Positions 14,614 through 22,226 of a DNA stretch of 38,139 nt are shown here, one piece after another (position 1 is the stretch's first letter; every line of letters starts with the position of its first letter). The stretch is from assembly GCA_021325115.1 (NCBI GenBank), contig JAJPHU010000136.1, positions 1-38,139 on the forward strand. Reading direction: 5' to 3'. The translations under genes and the position numbers were made by a program. Source of the DNA: Planctomycetota bacterium. GTDB taxonomy: Bacteria; Planctomycetota; Planctomycetia; Gemmatales; Gemmataceae. The notes beneath the pieces are model-generated. The model ran no database searches. It saw only the letters and a list, made by a program, of their open reading frames with translations, and was not told the origin of the DNA.

Positions 14614-17391
14614 ATGACGTTGCTTCATCCGATCTGGTTGCTCCTCGCCGTTCCGCTGGCATTATCGCTGTGGTTGTGGCGGATGCCATCGCGGCTGCTG
14701 GTGGTGCTGCGCAGCCTGACATTGCTGTTGTTACTCTTGGGCTTGTGTGGTGCCGTGCTGCGTTTGCCCAGCCAGGCCGGCACCCTCGTCGTTGTCGCCG
14801 ACCGCAGCCAATCCATGCCGCCGGGCAGCGCCGCCAATCAGAAAGAAGTTATCGACCTGCTGCACAAGGCGATGGGACCGAACGACCGCTTGGCCGTCGT
14901 GTCATTTGGCCGCACCGTCGCTGTGGAGCAGCCGCCGGCCTCCGCACAGTTCGCCGGCTTTGTCCACGAGGTCGGCGAGGATGCCTCCAATCTCGCCGAT
15001 GGTCTGGAAACGGCGCTAACGTTGCTCCCGCGCGATGCGCCGGGCAAAGTGTTGGTGTTGTCCGATGGCCGCTGGACCGGCCGTGATCCGGTTGCCGTCG
15101 CCGCCCATGCCGCCGCCCGCAATGTCGCTATCGATTATCGCTTCACGCAGCGCTCCGCGGCCAACGATCTGGCCATTGCTCGCGTTGAAGCGCCGCCGTC
15201 TGTCGCGCCCGGCGAATCGTTTCTCGTCACTGCCTGGCTCCAGGCGCCGACGGCACAAACGATCTCCTATGAGCTACGCCGCGGCGAGGAACGAATCAGC
15301 GCTGGTGAAGAGCGGCTGGGACCGGGACTCAACCGCCTGACTTTCCGCGATCGCGCCGGTGATCCCAGCACGCTATCCTACACGCTCACCGTGATCGGCA
15401 GCGGCGATGATCCAGTACCGGAGAACAATCGCGCTCGGTTTTTGGTCGGTGTCCAGGGGCCGCGGCCTATTTTGCACGTTACAGCGGCGCAATCGTCCGG
15501 TTTGGCTCGGCTCTTGCAAGCGGGCCGGCTGCCGATCCAGGTACAAGCCCCGGAAGCCTGTCGCTGGTCGTTGGAGGAGTTGTCGAAATATTCCGCTGTC
15601 CTCATCGAAAACGTGCCGGCAGAAAAGATCGGCAGCGCCGGCATGGATACTCTGGCCGCCTGGGTGCGTGAGACCGGCTCTGGCCTGATGCTGACGGGCG
15701 GCCGTAATTCTTATGGCCCAGGCGGCTATTACAAATCGCCGCTCGATCCACTTCTGCCCGTGTCGATGGAGTTGCGCAATGAGCATCGCAAACTGGCCGT
15801 GGCGATGGCAGTGGCGCTGGACCGCTCTGGCAGCATGGCGATGCCGGTCGGCGGCGGGCGCGTCAAGATGGATCTGGCCAACGAGGGGGCCGTGCAAGTG
15901 CTAGAGATGCTCGGCCCGATGGATGAGCTGGGCGTCGTGGCCGTGGACAGTGAGCCGCACATCATCGCTGCCTTGGCGCCGATCAAGGACAAGGAGTCTG
16001 TCAAGCGCGACATTTTGAGTATCCACTCGCAGGGTGGCGGCATCTTCATTTATGTTGCCCTGGAGGCGGCCGCAGACATGCTTATGAAGGCCAAGGCCGG
16101 CACGCGCCACATTATCTTATTCGCCGACGCCAACGACTCCGAAGAGCCGGGCCGCTATGAGGAACTGATCGATAAATGCAAGAAGGCCGGCATCACCGTC
16201 AGCGTCATCGGCCTGGGCACGCCGAAGGACAAAGATGCCGACCTCCTCCGCGACATCGCCAAGCGCGGCAACGGCCGTATCTTCTTTACGGACAAACCAG
16301 AGGAACTACCTCGTCTTTTTGCCCAAGATACTTTCATCGTCGCCCGCAATACGTTTATCGATGAACGCACTCCGATCGAATCCACAGCCGGTTTACCGCT
16401 CTTGGCGGGCCGGCCTTTCGATTTGAAGCAAGCGATCGACGGTTACAATCTGTGCTATCTTCGCAATGGGGCGACACTGGCTGTGCGGACTCTGGACGAT
16501 TACCGGGCGCCGGTGGTGGCAGCCTGGCGCGCCGGCTCCGGCCGCGTCCTCTGCTACACTGGCGAGGCCGACGGCAAGTATGCCGGCCCCATCACCAAGT
16601 GGAAGGAGATTGGCGACTGGTACGCCAGCCTGGTGCGCTGGGTTGCCGGTCCCATCAACCGGCTGCCTCCCGAAATGCTGCTGACGCAAGACGTGAAGAC
16701 CGGCCTGCACCGCGTGCAGCTGCATCTCGATCCGGAGCGCACGGGCGATCCATTCACAGAGCTGCCTCGCGTCACGCTACTGCGTTCGCGCCTTGGCCGG
16801 CCGCCGGAGGTTCAACGAACGACGCTGAGCTGGACAGATGCCGACATTCTCGATCTGGAAAGGGCGCTGCAAGGGCGTGAGACGGTGCTGGCCACGGTGA
16901 CTGTGCCAGGCCATGAGCCGGTGGCGTTGCCGCCGGTCTGTTTGCCGTATTCGCCAGAGTTTCAGCCGGCCGAGAAGGGCCGCGGGCTGGCGACGCTGGA
17001 ACATCTCGCCCGCGCCAGTGGCGGCAAGGAACGTCTGGAATTGGCCGACGTGTGGAAAGAATTGCCACGCCATGCCCGTTTTGTTCCCCTCGCCCCGTGG
17101 CTGCTCAGCGCGGCTGTGGTGTTACTGTTGCTGGAAGTGTTGGAGCGCCGCAGCGGCCTGCTGTCACGTCGTGGCCGCCACGCTGTCGAAACAACCCGTC
17201 AATCCCGCGAGCGCATCGGCTGGTTCACCCGCAAACGCTCGCATCCCGCACCGCCTCCGGCAATGCCGACGCGTCAATCCGAACCGCTGCCCGCCCGACG
17301 TGAGGAGGTGCGGGAGAAGATCCGTGACGAGAGCGCGATGCTCGATGCGCTCCGCAAGGCGCGCGAACGCACCCGCGGCCGCCTGGAATAA
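14614..17391 (+). CDS. Large membrane protein with two VWA domains and amidotransferase-like region
   Basis: 925 residues. Two N-terminal membrane helices (about 5-22 and 28-45) are followed by a first VWA domain with VVVADRSQSMPPG near 60-70, an extracytoplasmic beta region, then a stretch resembling the glutamine-amidotransferase-like fold of these proteins (YSAVLIENVPAE, TGSGLMLTGGRNSYGPGGYY, about 330-375). A second VWA domain carries VALDRSGSMAMP near 400-410 and the expected IILFADANDSEE. A C-terminal helix (WLLSAAVVLLLLEVLE) near 830 precedes a basic, Arg-rich cytoplasmic tail. Start 14614 has GGGGGAGA upstream and sits 2 bases after the previous stop. Both metal motifs are intact. Together with the upstream gene it probably forms a membrane complex; the purpose is unknown. 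Confidence 0.8.
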   Translation: MTLLHPIWLLLAVPLALSLWLWRMPSRLLVVLRSLTLLLLLLGLCGAVLRLPSQAGTLVVVADRSQSMPPGSAANQKEVIDLLHKAMGPNDRLAVVSFGRTVAVEQPPASAQFAGFVHEVGEDASNLADGLETALTLLPRDAPGKVLVLSDGRWTGRDPVAVAAHAAARNVAIDYRFTQRSAANDLAIARVEAPPSVAPGESFLVTAWLQAPTAQTISYELRRGEERISAGEERLGPGLNRLTFRDRAGDPSTLSYTLTVIGSGDDPVPENNRARFLVGVQGPRPILHVTAAQSSGLARLLQAGRLPIQVQAPEACRWSLEELSKYSAVLIENVPAEKIGSAGMDTLAAWVRETGSGLMLTGGRNSYGPGGYYKSPLDPLLPVSMELRNEHRKLAVAMAVALDRSGSMAMPVGGGRVKMDLANEGAVQVLEMLGPMDELGVVAVDSEPHIIAALAPIKDKESVKRDILSIHSQGGGIFIYVALEAAADMLMKAKAGTRHIILFADANDSEEPGRYEELIDKCKKAGITVSVIGLGTPKDKDADLLRDIAKRGNGRIFFTDKPEELPRLFAQDTFIVARNTFIDERTPIESTAGLPLLAGRPFDLKQAIDGYNLCYLRNGATLAVRTLDDYRAPVVAAWRAGSGRVLCYTGEADGKYAGPITKWKEIGDWYASLVRWVAGPINRLPPEMLLTQDVKTGLHRVQLHLDPERTGDPFTELPRVTLLRSRLGRPPEVQRTTLSWTDADILDLERALQGRETVLATVTVPGHEPVALPPVCLPYSPEFQPAEKGRGLATLEHLARASGGKERLELADVWKELPRHARFVPLAPWLLSAAVVLLLLEVLERRSGLLSRRGRHAVETTRQSRERIGWFTRKRSHPAPPPAMPTRQSEPLPARREEVREKIRDESAMLDALRKARERTRGRLE

Positions 17392-17416
17392 GGCACCTGG
17401 AGAAACCAGGCTGATC

Positions 17417-18271
17417 CTAACTAACGGCCTCGGAATCGTTCAGACATTGACGCAGAAAGCGGATGCCGTGGGCCACGTCACGCAGACGTTCTTGCTGATT
17501 GCCGACCTCGCGCTCGATGCACAAAGGTCCGCGATAACCGATTTTTTTCAGGGCCAGCACAAAGGCGCGGATGTTGACCTGGCCCTGGCCGAGAGGCACT
17601 TCCTCGCCCCAGACGCCGGGCCTTGCCGGTCGATTGGCGTCCTTGACGTGAACGCTGCGGATGTCCGGTCCCAGGATCTCCACAGCACGGAGCGGATCAC
17701 CCTTATCATAAAGCAACATGTTGGCAGGATCGAAATTCACCTTCAGATTGGGGCACTTCAATTCATCGAGGGTGAGGCGAAGCAGGTCAGCAGTTTCCTG
17801 GCCGGTCTCAAAGGCGACGGTGACGCCTTTTTCTGCGGCCAGGGCACTGACTTGGCCGAGTGTGTCGAGGAACGATTTGCGATCGGGATGTCCCGGCTCC
17901 GGCAGGAATCCGGCGTGCAGCATCAGATCGGTCAGTCCCAGAGCCCGCGTGCGGTCGAGCGCCCAGCGGAAGCGTTCCAGACGTTCGCCGCGCGTCGCTG
18001 GATCGCCGAAGCCGCCTGTGCGCTGAATGGTCTGCGGCGTGGTGTAGTCTTCGCCGGGGAAGCCGAGCATGGCGCCGCTCATCTGCAAACCGGCCGCCCG
18101 GGCTGCTTCCGGCAAACGATCGCCCTCGTCCCAGGCGGCATGGTGCGGATCACCACAGGCGATTTGCACCACCGAGATGCCGAGTTGATCAAGCAAACGT
18201 TTCAACTCTGACACGTTTTTGACTTGCAGCGACCAGCTGCACACGCCGATGGCCAACGGTTCGATTGCCAT
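17417..18271 (-). CDS. Sugar phosphate isomerase/epimerase-like TIM barrel protein
   Basis: 284 residues of the AP-endonuclease-2 type TIM barrel, a family of metal-dependent sugar isomerases and epimerases. Family features are IGVCSWSL at the first strand, VAFETGQET (metal-binding Glu) in the middle, LKVNFDPANMLLYDKGDPLRAV, IRSVHVKDAN (His/Asp ligands) and LCIEREVG (last Glu ligand). The preferred ATG at 18269-18271 begins MAIEPLAIGVCSWSL; an in-frame ATG 24 bases further up adds residues that run into the palindrome at 18293-18347. The substrate cannot be named. It converges with the VWA gene, leaving 25 bases. Confidence 0.85.
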   Translation of the reverse strand: MAIEPLAIGVCSWSLQVKNVSELKRLLDQLGISVVQIACGDPHHAAWDEGDRLPEAARAAGLQMSGAMLGFPGEDYTTPQTIQRTGGFGDPATRGERLERFRWALDRTRALGLTDLMLHAGFLPEPGHPDRKSFLDTLGQVSALAAEKGVTVAFETGQETADLLRLTLDELKCPNLKVNFDPANMLLYDKGDPLRAVEILGPDIRSVHVKDANRPARPGVWGEEVPLGQGQVNIRAFVLALKKIGYRGPLCIEREVGNQQERLRDVAHGIRFLRQCLNDSEAVS

Positions 18272-18292
18272 GACAAGGCCCTCTCGCGCGGA

Positions 18293-18347
18293 CACCAGCC
18301 CGCCGCGTCAGCAAGGGGAAGTCCCTGGCTGGCGCGGCGGGCTGGTG
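18293..18347. repeat. Perfect 15-base inverted repeat
   Basis: Arms CACCAGCCCGCCGCG (18293-18307) and its exact complement (18333-18347) flank a 25-base loop. It lies directly upstream of the isomerase-like gene, in its likely 5' leader. The inner loop (CAAGGGGAAGTCCCTGG) can fold further. Confidence 0.65.
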
Positions 18348-18738
18348 ACAAATGGTAGGGCACAGAAGGGTCCAAGGCAAGCGCAAAGAAAAAAGCAAGG
18401 CGGGGCTTGCCGTAACCAGCAGTATGCGGTCCCCGGATACAGGCGAATCGTCCCAGCATCTCCTGATGCGGATCGACTCGGGGACGGACGGGCTCTTCAC
18501 CTGCCCATCCCTTCGGCAGCCTGGCAACCTCGCATGGAAGGATAAAACAAGAAACTCCGTTCCAAGAGGCCCATGGCTTTGCGTCACCGCCTCACGACGG
18601 TTTTGCCCTTTTCGAGGATGAAAAGGCGTTGTGATCCAGGCGAGACAGCAAGACCCGCCTCCGAAACCGCCGCCAAAACCGGCGGCTTCGTTTGCCACAC
18701 AACTCTAGTACGCAATGGTCCGAGAAGCAAATGCACTC
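18348..18738. other. Gap with no supported gene
   Basis: This stretch between the isomerase-like gene and the GT2 gene holds only frames without recognisable families on either strand. Nothing further is seen apart from moderately GC-rich sequence; it probably contains the isomerase promoter. Confidence 0.5.
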
Positions 18739-19734
18739 TTAGGCTGCATCTCGATCGCCGTGCGGCGAACGAGCTGGAAGCGTAAGCGATGGCGACTCCG
18801 GCGAGATCTCTTTCAGCAGATACAGCGGCCGACCTTTGACCTGCTCGTAAATCCGTCCCACGTACTCGCCGACGATGCCCAGTCCGCACAGGATGGCGCC
18901 GCCGATCAGGAACAGGGCGATCAACACCAGTTGCGAACCGCCGATCTCGGCGCCCCCCAGTGACCGGCCCAACATCATCACGCCAAACCCGCCCCCCAGG
19001 ACGACGAGCAGCAGCCCCAAAAACAGCGACAGGCGCAGCGGCAGCTTCGAAAACGACAACAGGGCATCGACGGCCAAGGCCAACAATCCCCGCACAGTAT
19101 ACTTGGTTGCACCCGCGCCACGGCTGGCGGGATGAAAAGCCACTGTCGTGGTACGGAAACCGAGCCAGTTGACCATACCGCGCAAGAAGCGATGTTTCTC
19201 GGGCAGACGCAAGAGCGCATCAACCGCCTGACGCGACAATAGCCGATAGTCCGATGCCGATGAACTGACCGGCGTATCGCTCAGCCAGCGCATTACGGCG
19301 TTGAAGGCACGCGAGGACAAGCGCTTGAAATAGCTCAGCCGCGGATCATCCTCGCGGAAGGTCAGGACAATGTCATGGCCCTGACGCCATTGCTCCACCA
19401 AGGCAGGGATGAGGCTGGGCGGATGCTGCAAATCGCTATCGAGCGTGATGACGGCATCGCCGCGGGCGTGCTCCATGCCGGCGGTCAAAGCAGCCTGTTG
19501 GCCGAAATTGCGGCTGAACGACAGGTAACGGATACGAGCATCGCTGGCGGCCAGGTGGCGCAGAAAATCGAGGGTGCCGTCGCGAGAGCCATCGTCGATG
19601 TAGAGGATCTCGATATCGTATTCGTTTTCCAGCAAAGCCAGCACAGCACACAACTCGGCGTGGAAGCGGGGTAACACTTCCTCTTCCTCGAAGGCAGGGC
19701 AAACGATGCTCAGCTTGTAACGAGGTGCGGCCAT
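18739..19734 (-). CDS. GT2 family polyprenyl-phosphate-type glycosyltransferase with two membrane helices
   Basis: 331 residues. The N-terminal GT2 domain shows LSIVCPAFEEEEVLPRF, IEILYIDDGSRDGT (Asp47-Asp48), FSRNFGQQAALTAGM and VITLDSDLQHPP with the DxD motif at Asp99/Asp101. The second part has FLRGMVNWLGFRT and KYTVRGLLALAVDALLSFS, then two membrane helices (about 233-255 and 268-290), ending in VGEYVGRIYEQVKGRPLYLL. This is the layout of GtrB/DPM1-like enzymes that move a sugar onto a lipid phosphate. The last 20 residues (from about 311) run through a copy of a dispersed motif (18771-18788) and look added. It is separated by 11 bases from the GT87 gene upstream and is likely cotranscribed with it. 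Confidence 0.88.
   Translation of the reverse strand: MAAPRYKLSIVCPAFEEEEVLPRFHAELCAVLALLENEYDIEILYIDDGSRDGTLDFLRHLAASDARIRYLSFSRNFGQQAALTAGMEHARGDAVITLDSDLQHPPSLIPALVEQWRQGHDIVLTFREDDPRLSYFKRLSSRAFNAVMRWLSDTPVSSSASDYRLLSRQAVDALLRLPEKHRFLRGMVNWLGFRTTTVAFHPASRGAGATKYTVRGLLALAVDALLSFSKLPLRLSLFLGLLLVVLGGGFGVMMLGRSLGGAEIGGSQLVLIALFLIGGAILCGLGIVGEYVGRIYEQVKGRPLYLLKEISPESPSLTLPARSPHGDRDAA
18771..18788. repeat. Copy of the GGAAGCGTAAGCG dispersed motif
   Basis: GAGCTGGAAGCGTAAGCG matches the motif at 872-889 at 17 of 18 positions. It lies inside the 3' end of the GT2 gene and is read, on the minus strand, as part of the tail SLTLPARS. Confidence 0.5.
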
Positions 19735-19745
19735 TGCTCTACTCC

Positions 19746-21065
19746 CTACCAGCCCGCAGCGTTGGTTAGCCGCGATTCGAAGGGGAGCCCGGAAGCGCTC
19801 CCCTTCGAATCGCGGCTAACCGTTTGGAGTTTTGCCATCCTCAGCTCGCGCACCAAGACCATCACGTAGGCCAAGCACAACAACAACGCTGCCTGTGGCT
19901 GCAATCCCAGGGCATGGATGCGATTGACTCCCGGCCATAAACCCCGGACGACGCAGAACAGAAACAACACCAAGGCCATGCGCGTCATTAAGCCGAGCAG
20001 CCACGGCCAACGCTCGCTCTCGGCCCGCTGGACGGTCCAGGCCAGTGCCGGTGCCAGCAAAATATAAGTGGATGATTCCGTGGCTGGGCCACACAGCGTC
20101 ATCCAACACGTTCCCAACACCAGGACGACAGCCAACACGTCGCGCCGCGGCCAGCCGCGCAGCCGCGCCGCCAGGCACAGAGCTGCACAACCCGCCGCCG
20201 AAGCCAACTGCACGCCGAGGTAGCCCCGCGGGGTCAGCGGCACGTGAAAAAGGCGGATCAGCAGCCACAGATCGCGATAAGCCATGTGCAATGGCCAATC
20301 CCAGCGATTGTCTTTGCCCAGTCGGTGCAGCCATTGGATATATTGAGAATAGACATAATCCCTGTGTTGAAAAGCGAACGGCAGCGTCGCCGCCAGCGCC
20401 AAAGCGAGCAGCAGCCGCAGGGTAAAGCGGCGCGGATAAACGGCCGCCAGCAGTAGCCCAAGCGCCAACGGATAGACCTTGACGGCCGTGGCCAAAGCGA
20501 CCAACCCCGCCGCCAACGACCAGCGCTCCTTATCGACAGCCGCCAATGCCGCCAGCAACAGGCCGATGACCAACGGGTTCGGCTGGCCGTTGTTCAGACT
20601 GCTCAGCGACAACGGCGCCAAAAGCAGAAACAGCACTGCTTGCTGGCGCGGAGTCCGCGGCAGCGGAGCCGCCCGCAGCCACAGAGCGAAGCCACCCAAC
20701 AACACGGCGGCGTTGAGCAAGCGCCAGACCACACCGCCCAGGCGGATCGGCAGATGGTGAAACGGCACCAGCAGCATCGCCGTCAGGGGACTGTAGCGGA
20801 ACTGGTCCTGATCGGGACTCCAGGAACGACGATAGAGGTCGTGGCCTTGTTCCCAATCGGCGCCGGCCTGTTCCCAGGTAGTGAACAAGGTGCGTTTATA
20901 CGGCTGCACGGCGGCGCGGACACAAACGACGGCGACGATGAGGCTCCAGACCAAGACTGCCGTGCGTATCCACCCCCCAGACGAACGGCCGGCGTTAGCC
21001 GGTTGGTTACAGCTTCCCTTGACCGGCTGACGCCAGCCGTTCGTCGGTATCGTATCAGGCGGCAT
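19746..21065 (-). CDS. GT87-like (DUF2029) multispanning membrane glycosyltransferase
   Basis: 439 residues, very hydrophobic with roughly ten membrane helices, as in polyprenol-phosphate-sugar dependent GT-C mannosyltransferases. FRYSPLTAMLLVPFHHLP near 105 is a family signature, followed by LLLAPLSLSSLNNGQPNPLVIGLLLAALA and TAVKVYPLALGLLL. I chose ATG 21063-21065 because GGAGG precedes it; its frame overlaps the end of the ChbG-like gene by 11 bases. Unusually, the N-terminal 34 residues (before the first helix) run through a palindrome at 20981-21044 and the C-terminal tail through a perfect palindrome at 19764-19821. A TTG further in could be the original start. Neighbours suggest a joint role in lipid-linked sugar or surface glycan assembly. 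Confidence 0.82.
   Translation of the reverse strand: MPPDTIPTNGWRQPVKGSCNQPANAGRSSGGWIRTAVLVWSLIVAVVCVRAAVQPYKRTLFTTWEQAGADWEQGHDLYRRSWSPDQDQFRYSPLTAMLLVPFHHLPIRLGGVVWRLLNAAVLLGGFALWLRAAPLPRTPRQQAVLFLLLAPLSLSSLNNGQPNPLVIGLLLAALAAVDKERWSLAAGLVALATAVKVYPLALGLLLAAVYPRRFTLRLLLALALAATLPFAFQHRDYVYSQYIQWLHRLGKDNRWDWPLHMAYRDLWLLIRLFHVPLTPRGYLGVQLASAAGCAALCLAARLRGWPRRDVLAVVLVLGTCWMTLCGPATESSTYILLAPALAWTVQRAESERWPWLLGLMTRMALVLFLFCVVRGLWPGVNRIHALGLQPQAALLLCLAYVMVLVRELRMAKLQTVSRDSKGSASGLPFESRLTNAAGW
19764..19821. repeat. Perfect 24-base inverted repeat in the 3' end of the GT87 gene
   Basis: Arms 19764-19787 and 19798-19821 are exact reverse complements around a 10-base loop CCCGGAAGCG. Arms begin GGTTAGCCGCGATTCG. 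On the minus strand it encodes the last two dozen residues of the GT87-like protein (ending LTNAAGW), so the palindrome has become coding. It could also act as a terminator-like structure between the two glycosyltransferase genes. Confidence 0.8.
20981..21044. repeat. 64-base palindrome at the 5' end of the GT87 gene
   Basis: Arms 20981-21004 and 21021-21044 match at 21 of 24 positions around a 16-base loop. The core CGAACGGCCGGCGTTAGCC is shared with the repeat at 22442-22525 and, in part, with 12653-12703. On the minus strand it is read in frame as residues about 8-28 of the protein (WRQPVKGSCNQPANAGRS). Confidence 0.75.
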
Positions 21066-21963
21066 GGGCGATCCTCCCGGTCTGGCGAGCGAGCAATTCT
21101 GAGGCCGACACGAGCGTGAAGCCGGCTTGTCGGCACGCATCGAGAAAATTCGGTTGCTGCAACAGACGCAATTCCTCAATGCGCCGTTGCACCATGCCGT
21201 CTTGTTCGGTACAATCGCGACCGATCAATGTCGGATCGCGGCGGCCGGGATGACAGGCCAATTCCACAATGCGTCCGGGTATCCGCGTCAGCCAGCGTGC
21301 AAAAAAGTCGGGATCGCGCACCCAGGGCGGATCGGTGATGCCGGCTAACCAGTCGTTGCCGGGGAAGCCCTCGTAAGCCTGATGCCGTGCTTCCAGGCGT
21401 CCCAACAGTGTCAGCAGCGTTCGCTTCTTCTGCGCGCCGCGAATGCGGCCCAGCATCGTCCACGGCTCCCGCACACGACGCAGATACGGCAATGGCGCTC
21501 CGCGCGCCCGCAAGACGCGACGCAGGATCGAGCCGATCGGCGGAAACAGCGAAATGTGCTGATGGGAATTAACGAGCCTCGGCGCATGTCCGATCAGCTC
21601 CAGAAAGCGATCGTATTGTGCGTGCAACTCGATCTCAATCTGTTGGGGACAAATCTGGTGCAAATAGAGACGGGCCAAGAAACGCCGCAATGGCAATAGC
21701 TGACCTGTGCGGTCGAGCAAGCTGGGGACGCGCCGAGCAGGGGCGCAGGGGCGGTCGAGAGTCAGGCATGGATGCCAGCCCATTTCCAGATTGCAGCCGG
21801 ATTGCCGCCAGGCCCGAACGGCGTCTTCAGCATAGAGCGAATTGACAATCAGAACGGTTCCCGTGATGAGATTGCGAGCGGCCAATTCCAGGATGCCGCG
21901 CGAGGTCTCCGGACCGATGCCGTAGTCGTCGGCAATGACAACGAGAAAACGAGTCGCATCCAT
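21055..21963 (-). CDS. ChbG/HpnK (YdjC-like) family carbohydrate deacetylase
   Basis: 302 residues. The N-terminus RFLVVIADDYGIGPETSRGILELA has the metal-binding Asp pair (Asp12-Asp13) of the YdjC/ChbG family; MGWHPCLTL and LVNSHQHISLFPPI supply the His ligands; VELACHPGRRDP near residue 245 is the later conserved histidine motif. These enzymes remove acetyl groups from N-acetylated sugars, and HpnK relatives act in hopanoid or glycolipid pathways. The frame stays open upstream to 22623, but the family begins at the ATG at 21961-21963, which has GAGGAGA upstream. Its end overlaps the GT87-like gene, so the two are translated together, consistent with a shared lipid-linked sugar substrate. Confidence 0.85.
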   Translation of the reverse strand: MDATRFLVVIADDYGIGPETSRGILELAARNLITGTVLIVNSLYAEDAVRAWRQSGCNLEMGWHPCLTLDRPCAPARRVPSLLDRTGQLLPLRRFLARLYLHQICPQQIEIELHAQYDRFLELIGHAPRLVNSHQHISLFPPIGSILRRVLRARGAPLPYLRRVREPWTMLGRIRGAQKKRTLLTLLGRLEARHQAYEGFPGNDWLAGITDPPWVRDPDFFARWLTRIPGRIVELACHPGRRDPTLIGRDCTEQDGMVQRRIEELRLLQQPNFLDACRQAGFTLVSASELLARQTGRIAHAA

Positions 21964-22192
21964 GCCCGGGAGTCTCCTCACCCTGCCACGGGGATAGCCG
22001 ATTGCGCGAATGCCGTCAACCCATACTAGGCCAATTCGGCCCAGACGGCAGGGAGGCTGAAGGAAAATTGGAGCGCTCGGCCAGATTGCGTTGGATCGGC
22101 AAGTTCGGCATTTTCGTTGTCCCCTTGCTATTTTGCCTCTCTTGCGATAAAGTGCGGCCTCGCGCGCCAGGTGAGCGCGAATTTCCCGGCAG

Positions 22193-22212
22193 CCGGCAGC
22201 GTTAGCTGCCGG
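22193..22212 (+). repeat. Perfect 8-base hairpin abutting the ribosome site of the DUF1571 gene
   Basis: CCGGCAGC (22193-22200), loop GTTA, GCTGCCGG (22205-22212), directly followed by GGGGAGG of the ribosome site. The stem could shade the site and modulate translation, or simply be a short relative of the nearby palindromes (its centre GCGTTAGC resembles theirs). Confidence 0.45.
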
Positions 22213-22226
22213 GGGGAGGATGCATA

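Noticed and set aside
16913-18211. 432-codon + frame spanning the end of the VWA gene and the isomerase gene
   Set aside because: Shadow of two supported genes in other frames; composition is Arg/Ala-rich in the first part and antisense-like in the second.
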